From: JAKACA01 sp963735115
Lineage (GTDB): Bacteria; Actinomycetota; Acidimicrobiia; Acidimicrobiales; Bog-793
Assembly (NCBI GenBank): GCA_963735115.1
Contig: CAVTJR010000003.1
Coordinates: 1,674,001-1,738,000 of the forward strand
Reading direction: 5' to 3'
Length of the DNA: 64,000 nucleotides
The position numbers were made by a program, and so were the translations under genes. The notes beneath the pieces were generated by a model that was not told where the DNA came from, did not search any database, and saw nothing but the letters and a program-made list of their open reading frames with translations. The stretch's first letter is position 1; every line of letters begins with the position of its first letter. Positions 51,428-62,139 of the stretch are shown here, one piece after another.

Positions 51428-54184
51428 ATGGGCAGCACGCTCCCCCCGGCGTGCCGGGGGCGCCGCCGTCCACGGCGCAGACGGGGTAGTGCAGTGGCGC
51501 CGACGGCTGGCTTCGTGGGGCGGCAGGACGAGCTCGCCATCCTCAGCGAGCGGTTCTCCGAGGCGGCGAGGGGCCGCCCTCAGGTCGTCTATCTGGAGGG
51601 CGAGGCCGGCTCAGGCAAGTCAACCCTGCTCTCTCGGTTCCTCGGGTCGCTCTCGGACGCGGTGGTCCTCCAGGCTGGCGGCGACGAGGACGAGTCGCTC
51701 CTTTCTTATGGGGTCGTGGACCAGCTCGATCCCGATGCGGCCACGGACCCGGGGGACGACCCGATGGCTGTCGGCGCCCGTTTGCTGGATCTCTTCGACC
51801 GTCTGCAGGCCGACGACCGGGTCGTGGTGCTGGTTCTGGACGATCTGCAGTGGGCTGACCGTCCCTCGTTGCGAGCGGTGCTGTTCGCACTCCGGCGGCT
51901 CCGCGCCGACAAGGTGCTCATCGTCGTCTCGGCCCGGAGCGGCGCTCTGGTCGATGCCGGATGGGCTCGGTTCGTCGGCGGCGACTCGCGGGTTATGAGG
52001 GTTCGCTTGGGCGGACTCGAGGCCGGCGATCTCACCGAGCTGGCCGCTGCCCTGGGTCTCGGGCAGCTCTCACATCGGGGAGCGTGCCGGCTGGCGGAAC
52101 ACACAGGAGGACATGCCCTCCACTGCCGGGCGCTGCTCGACGAGATGGGCGTCGCAGCATTGAACGAGAGGGACGAAGGGTTGCCGGCGCCGAAGGAGCT
52201 GTCATCGGTGATCCTCGCCCGTGTGGCCTCGCTGTCGACGGCGACGCAGGAGTTCCTGGCGGCGGCGTCTGTGTTGGGTCACCACGCGTCCGGAGCGACG
52301 ATCGCATCGGTCGCCCAGCTGTCCGGCGCCGGCGACGAGGCCGACGAAGCCGTCGCCTCCGGCCTGCTCGAGGCGGGTCAGATAGCGACCGAGTTGGGCT
52401 TTCCCCACCCGCTGTACCGGGCCGCCATCTATGACGATCTCAGACCGGCGGTCCGCCGTGAGCTGCATGCCCGCGCCGCAGCGGTCGTCGGCGGCGGCCC
52501 GCGCCTGGCCCACCGGGTAGCGGCCGCTGTGGGACCGGACGAGCAGCTGGCCGGCGAGCTCGAGTCGGCCGCCGTGACCGACGCCAACCTTGGCGAGCTC
52601 GTCGCCGCGGCGTGGGCCTTCGAGCGTTCGGCCTACCTGTCGCCCGACGCCGAGAAGCGGGAGCGACGTCTGCTCGACGCCGCTGGAGTCCAGCTCATTG
52701 CGGCGGACAACGCCGGCGCGGCGAGGACGCTGGCGGCTTGTCGCGGCAGCAGCGCCCGCCGCGACGCGCTGTCCGGGCTGCTCGGCGTCTACACCGGATC
52801 GGCCGACGCGGAGAACCGCCTGTTGGCGGCATGGGAGAGGCACGATCCGGAAACCGAGTCGGAGATCGGGGCGCGGGCGGCGACATCGATGGCGAACTGG
52901 ATGGTCATCTCCGGCCGCCCGGACGAGGCGCTCATGTGGGCTGAACGAGCCGTCGATGGCACCCTCCCAGGGTCGGCGCTGCACACCCGGGCTCGCGTCG
53001 CGCAGGCCTTTGCGATGTCCGCCGCTGGCCGGAGCACCGACGGACTGGCGGCGCTGGACTTGCTTCCGGCGTCCGGGAACGATGTGCAGGCAGCAGCGAC
53101 CGACGCCTTGATCATGCGGGGCATGCTCAAGCTATACAGCGACGACCTGGCCGGCGCCATCGCCGATCTCGGCACTGCTGCCGCTCGGCTCCGCAGCGGC
53201 CTGTCCGCTAGCTACCCAGGCCTGTGTCTAGCGGATCTGAGCGACGCGCACTTCCGCCGCGGCGACTGGGACGCTGCGTCGACGTATGCACAGCTGGCGA
53301 CTTCGCTGGCTATGGACACCGACCGGCCTGTTGATCTCGCTCGAGCGCACTCCCGTGCAGCACAGGTTCTCGCCTTCCGCGGCCAATGGGCCGACGCCGA
53401 CGCCCACGCACGAGCGTCGCGGGCGGCGGCGGAGCGCTTCCCCCGGGCGCTCACCGCCGCTGCTGCCGCCATCGCGGGCACGTCGTTGGCCTTCGCCCGA
53501 GGCGACTGGGCGGGTGTGATCGCCGCCGCCGAGCCGGTGAGGGCGGCTGGCCCGCCGAGCGTCGGCGGCCTGCCCGGTGTGCACAATTGGCGGGCGTTCG
53601 AAGCAGACGCCCTCGTCGGCTTGGGTCATCTCGGCGACGCCGAGCGCGCCCTCGACGAGTTCGACTCCGTTATCCCCCTTGGCGGACTGGGCTCAGCAGT
53701 GCTCGCCGGCGCCCGATGCCGCGGCAACCTGGCCGCGGCTATGGGTGATGAGACCGGGGCGGAGCAGGCCTTCTCACGGGCCCGCTCGATCACGACGGTG
53801 GCGCCCATGCCGTTCGAAGTCGCCCTATTGAATCTCGACGACGGCCGCCGTTTGTGCCGGTTCGGGCATGGCCCAGCAGCCGTCGCCCGTCTCGAGGAGG
53901 CGCACAAGGGTTTCTCGCACCTAGGCGCCGACCCCTTCGTGGAAGGGTGCGCGAGGGAGCTCGCCAAGCTGCACGTCACGGCGACCGCCCAGGGCCCCGC
54001 CGCCTTGCTCGGGCTCAGCCGGGCCGAGCTGGCGGTTGCTCGACTGGTCGCCACGGGCCTGACCAACCGCCAGGCGGCCGCCGAGCTGTTCGTGTCGGTG
54101 AAGACGGTCGAGTACCACCTTCGCCACTGCTACATGAAGCTCGACATCACGTCGCGTCGGGCGCTCGCCTCCGTCATCGGCTGA
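51428..54184 (+). CDS. LuxR-family (LAL-type) ATPase transcriptional regulator
   Basis: A 918-aa regulator. Walker A is GEAGSGKST (58-66) and Walker B is VVVLVLDDLQWADRPSLRAV. A long Ala/Asp-rich helical repeat region follows. The C-terminal LuxR HTH is LSRAELAVARLVATGLTNRQ then SVKTVEYHLRHCYMKLDITS. GTG 51494, just before TAGFVGRQDEL, is an alternative start that would drop an Arg-rich 22-residue leader. It is divergent from the MFS gene, so regulation of that transporter is a reasonable guess. Confidence 0.9.
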   Translation: MGSTLPPACRGRRRPRRRRGSAVAPTAGFVGRQDELAILSERFSEAARGRPQVVYLEGEAGSGKSTLLSRFLGSLSDAVVLQAGGDEDESLLSYGVVDQLDPDAATDPGDDPMAVGARLLDLFDRLQADDRVVVLVLDDLQWADRPSLRAVLFALRRLRADKVLIVVSARSGALVDAGWARFVGGDSRVMRVRLGGLEAGDLTELAAALGLGQLSHRGACRLAEHTGGHALHCRALLDEMGVAALNERDEGLPAPKELSSVILARVASLSTATQEFLAAASVLGHHASGATIASVAQLSGAGDEADEAVASGLLEAGQIATELGFPHPLYRAAIYDDLRPAVRRELHARAAAVVGGGPRLAHRVAAAVGPDEQLAGELESAAVTDANLGELVAAAWAFERSAYLSPDAEKRERRLLDAAGVQLIAADNAGAARTLAACRGSSARRDALSGLLGVYTGSADAENRLLAAWERHDPETESEIGARAATSMANWMVISGRPDEALMWAERAVDGTLPGSALHTRARVAQAFAMSAAGRSTDGLAALDLLPASGNDVQAAATDALIMRGMLKLYSDDLAGAIADLGTAAARLRSGLSASYPGLCLADLSDAHFRRGDWDAASTYAQLATSLAMDTDRPVDLARAHSRAAQVLAFRGQWADADAHARASRAAAERFPRALTAAAAAIAGTSLAFARGDWAGVIAAAEPVRAAGPPSVGGLPGVHNWRAFEADALVGLGHLGDAERALDEFDSVIPLGGLGSAVLAGARCRGNLAAAMGDETGAEQAFSRARSITTVAPMPFEVALLNLDDGRRLCRFGHGPAAVARLEEAHKGFSHLGADPFVEGCARELAKLHVTATAQGPAALLGLSRAELAVARLVATGLTNRQAAAELFVSVKTVEYHLRHCYMKLDITSRRALASVIG

Positions 54185-54238
54185 GCCTCCCAGCCAGCGC
54201 CGGCGATCTGGCACCTCCTGGAGGTTCAGCTCTCTACC

Positions 54239-54336
54239 AGGACTTTCGAGAGCGGACGACGGGACTCGAACCCGCGACCCTCACCTTGGCAATGTGCCTG
54301 GATTACCGCCACAAGCCGCTAACGAGGACTTTCGAG
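54239..54336. repeat. Direct repeats flanking the tRNA-Gly fragment
   Basis: AGGACTTTCGAG occurs at 54239-54250 and again at 54325-54336. The first copy abuts the 3' end of the tRNA-Gly fragment. TTGGCAA occurs at 54286-54292 (within the fragment), 54389-54395 and 54400-54406. This clustering resembles an integrase core/arm arrangement. No integrase gene is present in the window. Confidence 0.5.
54251..54292 (-). tRNA. 3' half of tRNA-Gly(GCC), truncated (likely attachment-site remnant)
   Basis: On the minus strand: anticodon loop TTGCCAA (anticodon GCC), anticodon-stem 3' side GGTGAGG, variable GTC, T-arm GCGGG-TTCGAGT-CCCGT, acceptor 3' strand CGTCCGC and discriminator T. The 5' half is absent: upstream bases cannot pair with GGTGAGG or CGTCCGC. 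Only the 3' half remains, the part normally duplicated when elements integrate into tRNA genes. It is not a functional tRNA. Confidence 0.75.
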
Positions 54337-54437
54337 TATTCCGGCACAGGCTTTACGGAGTCTGCGGGTCCCTGCAACCCAGAGTCGGTTGGCAAAATGT
54401 TGGCAAGAGGTCCCCGCAGGGTTCGCCCGATACGTCA

Positions 54438-54475
54438 GCGAATACGACATCGGTGTTCGCTATACTGGACGCGTG
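54438..54475 (+). promoter_or_regulatory. Predicted leaderless, autoregulated promoter of the nucleotidyltransferase gene
   Basis: A strong -10 TATACT (54461-54466) lies seven bases before the GTG start, so transcription would begin at the start codon (leaderless). An imperfect dyad GCGAATAC (54438-54445) / GTGTTCGC (54453-54460), 7 of 8 matching, sits in the spacer against the -10. The encoded protein has an N-terminal winged helix, so this is a likely autoregulatory operator. No good -35 was seen. Confidence 0.5.
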
Positions 54476-55096
54476 GACTACAGTCGGCCTGTCGAAGCAG
54501 TCATCCCCGGAGCCACGGGCCGGCTCCTAGCTGCTCTCGCTCGGGTGGAAGCCGAGGTGCCGGTCTCCACTCTGGCCAGCATCGCGGGAGTAGGCCGCAC
54601 GCGTGCGTCGGGGATCATCGGCGAGCTCTCGGATCTTGGCATCGTCGAACGCCGAGAGATCGGCCGCACCGTCCTCGTCTCCCTGGCCAGGCACAGCGCC
54701 GCCGGAGAGCTCATCGACCGCCTGGCGCATCTCGGCTCGGAGGTGATCTCCCGGCTCCGCGCTCTCGCGAGCGAGCTGGACCCGGCTCCCGAGACGCTGC
54801 TGGTCTTCGGATCGTTCGCCAGAGGCGAAGCCGACTCCCACAGCGACCTCGACGTGCTGGCCGTGCGCTCGCCCGCTGCCGACCCCGACAAATGGGCCGC
54901 CGCGCTCTCCGTCTTCGTCGCGCAGGCACACGAACTCGCTGGCAGTCCGGTGCAGGTGCTCGACTACGACCTCGACAGCCTGCGCCGCAAGGCGGGGCCG
55001 AAATCCAAGGTGGGACCTGACTTCTGGAACGCAGTTCGCCGTGATGCCGTCGTGCTCGTCGGTTCGCAGCTCGACGACCTGATCGAAGGCATGTGA
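54473..55096 (+). CDS. Winged-helix / MNT-type nucleotidyltransferase fusion
   Basis: A 207-aa protein from GTG 54473. Residues ~1-75 form a winged helix (LLAALARVEAEVPVSTLASI, then GRTRASGIIGELSDLGIVER). Residues ~100-200 are a minimal nucleotidyltransferase with LLVFGSFARGEADSHSDLDV (GS...SDLD catalytic motif). Stand-alone MNT proteins usually pair with a HEPN toxin; no HEPN gene is adjacent. In this HTH-fused type the antitoxin-like enzyme may regulate itself. It lies just downstream of the tRNA fragment, so it may have arrived with a mobile element. Start: no ribosome site, -10 directly upstream. Confidence 0.78.
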   Translation: MDYSRPVEAVIPGATGRLLAALARVEAEVPVSTLASIAGVGRTRASGIIGELSDLGIVERREIGRTVLVSLARHSAAGELIDRLAHLGSEVISRLRALASELDPAPETLLVFGSFARGEADSHSDLDVLAVRSPAADPDKWAAALSVFVAQAHELAGSPVQVLDYDLDSLRRKAGPKSKVGPDFWNAVRRDAVVLVGSQLDDLIEGM

Positions 55097-55114
55097 TGAC
55101 GCCGCACGCAGCCG

Positions 55115-55368
55115 TCATGCGGTCTCCCGCGGGTTCTCGCGCTCGAGCTCCTTCAGGCACTTGCGCTCGTCGGTCGTAAGGCCGCTGCGGTCACCGCCGT
55201 CGACTTCGGCCCGGCGCACCCAGAGCCGGAGCGTCTCCGGTGACATCCCGAACTTGGAAGCGATCGAGACGATCGCTGCCCACTGCGACTCGTACTCGTG
55301 GCGGTTCTCCGCGACCATTACGACAGCGCGCTCACGCACCTCCGGGGAGTATGGGAATGTCGTGGCAT
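55115..55368 (-). pseudogene. Truncated IS3-family transposase OrfA
   Basis: The fragment encodes TFPYSPEVRERAVVMVAENR, QWAAIVSIASKFGMSPETLR and WVRRAEVDGGDRSGLTTDER then KCLKELEREN. That is the IS3/IS911 OrfA helix-turn-helix protein, complete to the ERENRE motif, where homology stops abruptly and the frame ends at 55115. The usual OrfA C-terminus and all of OrfB (DDE) are missing. No in-frame start codon is present, although ATG 55368 lies one frame off. It is an IS remnant. Confidence 0.8.
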
Positions 55369-55442
55369 GACTCCTCTCAATCGGAGGAGTTCTCCACAAT
55401 TCCCGCAGGGGTTCACTGCGCCCCCGATGGTCAGCCCATGTG

Positions 55443-58229
55443 TCAGCCCCAGTTAGAGGCGAGGTCGATGGCGGACCTGAGGTCAAGCCTCGTTCCTCTG
55501 CCGTAGTCAGCCTCAAAGTCTGCTTCACCGAGATGGGCGCGCACCTTGTCCAGGCTCTGCTGGCGGTAGATGTCCTCGGGGTCTTGCCACGGTTCTCCAC
55601 TGCTCCCGAGGAACGCGTCGGCAAAGCCATGGAGAACAGCCGCTCGACGCCAGTCGCCAGTGTCGGAGGCGTGGCAGGCCAGGCCGAGCGTTGCGTACGA
55701 GATGTCAGGCCTGTCGCCAACGCGATGGCTCCCTCGGAGCGCCCGTCGGAACGCGTCTGCGGCGCCGGCCTCGTCGCCTTCCTGCCGAAGCACCCAGCCA
55801 AGATTGATCATGGAGGTCGAGTTGCGACGCCCAACGGCGTGATTGGCCTCCTCTGCGCCTTGCAGAAAGCGTCGGGCCGAAGGCAGATCTCCCTTGCGCA
55901 GACTATGAACCCCCGCATTGTTGTAAAGGACTGCGGCGAGGCTCTGATCGCTGGATCGTTCGACGCACGCGATGGCCTCAGCCGTCATCGCCTCGGTCCG
56001 ATCGGGCTGTACCTGGTCGATACACATCAGAAGGAAGACCAGGCTGGGACCCAGCAGCCCGTCGTCGCCGGAGCGCCTGGCGCGTTCAACCGCGGCCTCG
56101 CCGTACGAAATGCTGCGCTCCAACATTCCGGCGAAGTAGAGGATGCAGCACAAGACATGCCCAGCCTTGATGAGCTGGCGATCCTCCCCGATCTGGTCGG
56201 CGATCTCCATTGCTTCTTCGCCATAGCGCAGCGCCAGCTCCATGTCGACCCCCCGGGCGATCATTGCTGCGCTCGCCAAGGCTGCGGACCGCAACAAGGG
56301 ATCAGCCTTCGCTTCGGCTCGCTCCAACACAGAAACGAGCACGCCGAGTGCCCGTTCCCGTTCCGCGTTCTCCGCCCAATAACGGACAAGCGCGGCTCCG
56401 AACCGCAAGACCTGCTTCGTTCCCTCCGACACCTCGTGGGCGTCGGCTGCGTAGTCGACCGCCCGCCAGATGTTCCCCTGCTCGGCGTTCAGCCTGCGGA
56501 TCCACCTCACCTGCTCACATCCCCCGAATCCGGCCCCGGCGGCCTCGGCGACCGAGAGAAAGTGGCGGCAGTGCGCCTGGCTCAGTTCGTCGGTCTCCGA
56601 CCTGTCCCACTCGATGAGCCGCTCCGCCGCGAACTGTCGGATCGTCTCCAGCAGCCGGTAGCGAAGAGCGCGGTCGGCGGGTTCCGCCACGACGAGGTTC
56701 TTGTCGACCAGAGACGCCACGAGGTCGGTGACCGCGAACACGTCGAGATCGCCGCCTGCGCAGACCGCCTCCGCGGCGTCAAGTTGGAACCCATCGACGA
56801 ACACCGACAGGCGCCGAAGCAGCTTCTGTTCCGGAGCGGTGAGCAGCGAGTACGACCAATCCACCGTCGCCAGCAACGTCTGCTGGCGGGGAAGGGCGTT
56901 CCGACTGCCGCCCGTCAGAAGCCGGAACCGCTGGTCGAGCCGATTGTTGAGATCGGCCAGCGAGAGTCGCGCGAAGCCGCGAAGCTGCCAGTTCGATCGC
57001 CAGTGGCATGCCGTCGAGGCGCCGGCAGATTTCTGCGACGAGCGGCGCGGACGCCCTGTCGAGCACAAACCCGACGCCCTGTGCCACCGCCCGCTCCACG
57101 AACAGGGCAAGCGCATCCGACCCGCGTAGGTCCACCTCGCCAGTGTCGTCGTCCTCGTCGGGCAGAGACATCGAGGGCACCCGGTAGATGGCCTCGCCAG
57201 CGATACCCAGCGGCTCACGGCTGGTCGCCAGCAGACGGATCTCGGGGCACCGGCGCAAGATGGCGTCGGCGACCTTCGCGCAGGCGCCGATGAGATGCTC
57301 GCAGTTGTCGAGCACGATCAGAGCCCGCTGGGACGCTAGGCCGGTAACCAGGATGTCAAACGGCGACTGACCCGACCGCGTCGCCATCCCGAGAACGTCG
57401 AGGATCGTCGAGGCGACCGCATCCTCATTGGAGACCGGCGCGAGCTCGACGAGCCACACGCCGTCGGCCGAGCCGTCGAGGAGCTGGGCGGCTAGCTGTA
57501 CTGCCAGCCTCGTCTTGCCCGCCCCTCCGGGCCCGGTGAGCGTCACGAGTCGGGAGTCCTCCACCAAGCGGCGGAGCTCCGACAGCTCCCGCTCGCGCCC
57601 GACGAATCTCGCTGGCTGGGCAGGCAGGTTGTTGAGCAGGACCCGGTTGTCGAGAGAACGCAACGGCGGGAACTCCGACCGAAGACCGGCAGCCTGTAAC
57701 TGGTAGATCTGTTCGGGCCGTTCCAGATCCTTCAAACGGTGAAGACCGAGGTCGCGTAGAGACGCTCCGACAGGCAAAAAGTCTCGGACGAGAGCCGCAG
57801 CGGACGACGAGAGCACGACCTGCCCTCCATGGGCGACCCCGGCCAGCCGCGCCGCCAGGTGGATGTCGAACCCGACAAGGCCGGTCGCGGTTTCAGAGGC
57901 CTCGCCGGAGTGCACTCCCATCCGCACCCGAACCTGCTCCCCTCCCGGCCAGTGCCGCGCCGCGAACTCTCGCTGCATCTCCAACACCGCCCTGACGCAG
58001 GCCCTCGGAGAGGTGGACGCGGCAAAGAATCCGTCCCCCTGCGTGGCCATTTCGTTTCCACCCGTGGGCCGCCAGTGGGTCCCGGATGAGGCGATGATGC
58101 TCCGCTAGCAAGCTCGCATACGCCGCCTCACCCGAGGCGTCCGAGCAGCGCCATCGAGCCTTCTATGTCGGTGAAAAGAAGGGTCAGGGTAGCCGTGACC
58201 CCAAACGTAGGTACTCCGGCAGTGCCCAT
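55443..58229 (-). pseudogene. Frameshifted adenylate-cyclase/AfsR-like ATPase regulator
   Basis: From ATG 58229 the frame encodes a class III cyclase start (TATLTLLFTDIEGSMALLGR). It is broken by extra bases near 58131 and 58061, then continues GNEMATQGDGFF-type sequence, VRMGVHSGEASETATGLVGF and an NB-ARC-like ATPase (LVTLTGPGGAGKTRLAVQLA; LIVLDNCEHLI). An extra base near 56967 shifts it again to SLADLNNRLDQRFRLLTGGS and a TPR-like C-terminus ending at 55443. Three single-base insertions in an otherwise normal ~928-residue protein indicate recent inactivation or sequence error. The intact type is a cyclase/ATPase transcription regulator. Confidence 0.8.
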
Positions 58230-59204
58230 GACAAGCCCCGAGTCATCCCTCGGCGAGGCGGTGCCGCTGCTCCTTGCCCACGGCGGTCTTCTTCGGCCGG
58301 CGGTTGTACGACGGACGGCGCCTTGGCGAGGTGCTCGCGCTGGCGCACGACAGCTGCAACTAGGGCGAGGACGGCTTCGACATGCTCACCCACGGGAGGA
58401 TCAATCTACGGTCTCGCCGCCCGACGTGGGATCGACCATCTGTTCCGGCCTGCGCCCGGGACGGCCTCCAGGCGCTGAGCGGATGGGTGGACCACTGACC
58501 TGGGATCTCAATTCTGGAACATACAGCTTCTCGGGCACGAGGTACCGGCCCCAGGCGCCACGACAACTGCGAGGTCGGGACGACCAGCCCGAACCGGGGC
58601 CGCCCTTCACGTCGATCGGCGTGCGCTCGACGTCGAGATTGGAGCAACCGTCCTCTTTGATGGCACCACGCCACGACAGCCGGCTTGCGGTACAGCATGC
58701 GTCGGACGACTCTGATCTGTTCGTGAAGGGACGAGCCAGCCGCGTCACGGCTGCTGCAGTCGCCGCTTGCCTCTCCGTCCCAATCGTCTCTGACCTGTCA
58801 ATCAGCACTTTCCAGGACGTGCTGCGATCTTGGCATCCGTCTTCCCGTACGGCCTCGGGGGTCGCATGCTCTGCGCCTCGCGGGAACCGCACTCATCGTC
58901 GACGAGATCATTGCTAAGCGCCAGCGCAGGAGCACGCCATGACGGTCGCCATCCAGGCGCTCATCGTCCTTGGGCAAGGGTTGACAACCTGGGATGCCGT
59001 CAAATCGAGCACAGCAGGCCGCGCTCGAGATCGTCGCGTTCTGGGAAGGATCGTTTCCCTCAAGGAAGAGACACCGATGCCACGTAGTGACCAGCCCGTG
59101 GCAATTTGCCCACCCGGCCGGAATCTAGGCTCGAGGTCGTCGAGCAGCGTTCCCTTCTATTCGACGGGCCTCATTGGGTACCACTGTAGCGCCGCGACCC
59201 CGGC
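58230..59204. other. Non-coding or degenerate stretch
   Basis: About 970 bases between two decayed regulator genes. Several open frames exist on both strands, but none shows a recognisable domain, a ribosome site with plausible composition, or membrane/signal features. Short gene-like phrases, for example a minus-strand LYRKPAVVAWCHQRGR near 58690, hint at old coding sequence. I see nothing to annotate as functional. Confidence 0.45.
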
Positions 59205-61965
59205 GCAGCCGAGGATCTGGTCGGTAGGCGATGACGAACTTGAGCTGATCCGGATGTTTCTCGATCGGTGTCGGGCTGACGGAGAGGCGTTCCTCCTGCT
59301 CGGCCAGCCCGGAGTCGGCAAGACGGTCCTACTGGATACTGCAGGCGCGGCCGCTTCTGAGGCCGGCATTCTGGTTCTGGGTAAGCGGGGAGTCGAGTTC
59401 GAGGCCGACGTGCCCTACGCCGGGTTGCACCAGGACTCCTGCTCCCGTACCGCGAGGCGATTGTCGGGCCTGATTCAACTCATCGAGAGGCACTGAATGT
59501 GGCCCTGGGCTTCAGCCTGGGCCCGGCGCCGGATCGGCTCGTCATGTCGAATGCCACGCTCTCGCTGCTACGCAGGGTGGATCCCGGCCAGTCGTGCTCG
59601 GGATTGATCCTGGGCGATCTTCACGTGGCTGGATCGGGCAAGCGCCGTCGTACTGGGGTTCGTGGCAGGTCGTAACTCTTGGGCCGGCGGCCAGGTCGAG
59701 CTTCCTGGCGGCTTCTCGAATAGGACCAGGGGAGCTTCTTCGACCGGACCGGGCTCCAGAACTCGAGCTTGGAGACTTGCCGACGATGCGGCCAGCGCTC
59801 TCATCGGCGCTCACTTCCCGATGCTCGCCCCAAGAGTCAGGGAGCGCCTGCTGGGAGAAGGACGGGGAAGCCACTGGCTCCTCCTCGAGTTACCGGCGAC
59901 CCTGTCCGGCGCGCAGCGGGCCACGCTCCAGAGCTTGCCGCCAGCACTGCCGCCGAGTAGGCGCCTTCGAGCGCTGTTTGCCTCCCGGATCACCGAGTTT
60001 CCACAGCGGACCACGACAGCTGCTGCTCTTGATGGCGTTTTGGATGGCACGGGCGACGTACAGCGTCCAGAAGGGGCGGCGCCGAGACGTTCATCCGATT
60101 CGGTCCCTCGACTTGGCTGAACGGCAGAGACTGGTCTATGCCGAGGAGAACGCGCACCGGTTGGAGTTCCGCCACCCGCTCATTCGCTCATCCGTGGTGG
60201 GGCTCTCGACCGGCGACGAACGCCGTCGAGCCCATCTCGAGCTGGCGGAACTGTGGGCCCACCAGCCCGACCGACACGCCTGGCATCTTGCCGAGGCCAC
60301 GGTGGAGCCTGACGAGCACGCGGCCGACCTCTGGGGCAGGTCGCATACCGCACGCTGCGACGGGGCGACGGCGCCGGTGCCGTTGCCGCCCTGACTCGGG
60401 CTGCCGACTTGAGCCCGCTCGGCTCGGAGCGAAGCCGACGGCTGGCCGAAGCGGCATATATAGGTGCTGACGTGACCGGACAATTGCACAACGCGTCCCA
60501 GCTACTTGCCGACGCTCACCATGCCGACCAGCAGTTCAAGGACTCGTTGCAGGCAGCCGTGACAGCTGCGTTCGTCCTGATCAACGGTGAGGGCGACGTC
60601 GAAGTAGCTCATCGGCTGCTCGTCGGCGCCATTGAGAGCGCACAGGAAGTCAGCGAGACCGCCCTGGAAGAAGCGCTCCACACGCTGAGCCTGGTCTGTT
60701 TCTTCAGCGGCCGAGCCGAGCTATGGGCACCCTTTTACGATGGCCTCTCCCGCCTGAAACCCAACGTCCCGACGACCTTGAGCCTGATCAGCTCTTGCTT
60801 CGTCGACCCGCTGCGCACGGCGGCTGCGGCGCGCCCGCAACTCGATAGGGCGATCTCAGGGCTCGTGGCCGAAGAAGATCCGACGGTAATTCTGAAGGTT
60901 GGTTTCGCGGCTGGCAACGTCGAACGCCTGTCGGATTGCCGACCCGCGTTCTGGCGCGTCGCCGCGCAGGGACGCGACACCGGCGCTGTCGGCTCGGCCA
61001 TTCAAGCATTGACGCTGATCGCATTTGATGATTGGTGGACCGGTCAATGGGATGAAGCTAAGCAACTCGCCGAGGACGCCCATCAGTTATGCGAAGTACA
61101 TGGCTTTCCGTTATTCGCTTTCTCGGTCCGCCACGTTCAAGCTGCTGTGGCCGCCGCCCAGGGCGACGACACGGAAGCCGAGGCATTGGTGGACGCGATG
61201 ATCGAGTGGGCCATGCCACGGGGCGTTGGTGTGGTCAAACCCCTAACAGGACCACATCAAGGTCCTCACGGCGGCCGGGCGCGGTGACTCAGAAGAGGTC
61301 TATCGGCTGGCCAGCGCGATCAGCCCAGCGGGCAGTTTTCCTTCCCACAGTCACGTGGCGCACTGGGTGATGGTGGACCTCGTAGAAGCGGCAATCCGTA
61401 CGGATCGACAGGCCGAAGCCGCGGTCCACGTTACCGCCGTGCGCAATGCGAACTTTGCCGCCATTTCCCCGCGGCTTGGCTTGCTCGCAAGCGCAGCGAT
61501 AGCGATCGGTGCGCCTGACGACCACGCCGTCGAGCTCTTCGACGAGGCGCTCGCCATGACCGGCTCCGACCATTGGCCTTTCGACCTCGGGCGCTTGGAG
61601 CTGGCCTACGGGGAACGCCTACGACGGCTCCGCGCCACGACCGAGTCCAGGGTGCATCTGAACGCGGCGTTTGAGACGTTCGAGCGCCTTGGCGCTCGGC
61701 CGTGGGCATTCCGAGCTGCAAATGAGCTTCGAGCCACCGGTCAAACCAAGCACGGGGCGAGTACAAAGCGAGGGCGTCGCTTAACTCCGCAGGAAAGGCA
61801 GATCGCCATGCTGGCCGCCGCAGGCCTGACGAACAAGCAGATCGTGGAGCGGCTCTTTCTTTCGCACCGGACGGTCGGTGGACACTTGCACCGCATTTTC
61901 CCCAAGCTTGGCATCGCAAACCAGCAGCACTGCGCGATGCGCTCGCCGCGTTGCCTTCAAAGTGA
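59205..61965 (+). pseudogene. Decayed LuxR-family (LAL-type) regulator gene
   Basis: LAL homology runs end to end but in changing frames. Near 59229 an extra base precedes DDELELIRMFLDRCRADGEA and Walker A LLLGQPGVGKTVLLDTAG. Further pieces are VEFEADVPYAGLHQ, LAPRVRERLLGEG, RLEFRHPLIRSSVVGLSTGD and a long clean helical block (GSERSRRLAEAAYIGADVTG to about 61250). The HTH is LTPQERQIAMLAAAGLTNKQ and SHRTVGGHLHRIFPKLGI, then after one more indel AALRDALAALPSK to TGA 61963-61965. The Walker B region is scrambled or deleted. At least seven lesions are present, so the gene is not functional. Confidence 0.8.
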
Positions 61966-62139
61966 GCGCCCATCCGCCCGGTCGGGTGGCACGCTCCGCC
62001 GTTGCCAGGCGAAGCCGCTGCTGAACTGACTGAGCTCAGAGCCACCAGCAGACGTCTCGCGGTCATTTGACTCAAGACTCGCCAGGCTCCAGATCCTCAC
62101 ACTGGAGGTGGGACCCCGTCGCCGACACAGGAGAGTGCC

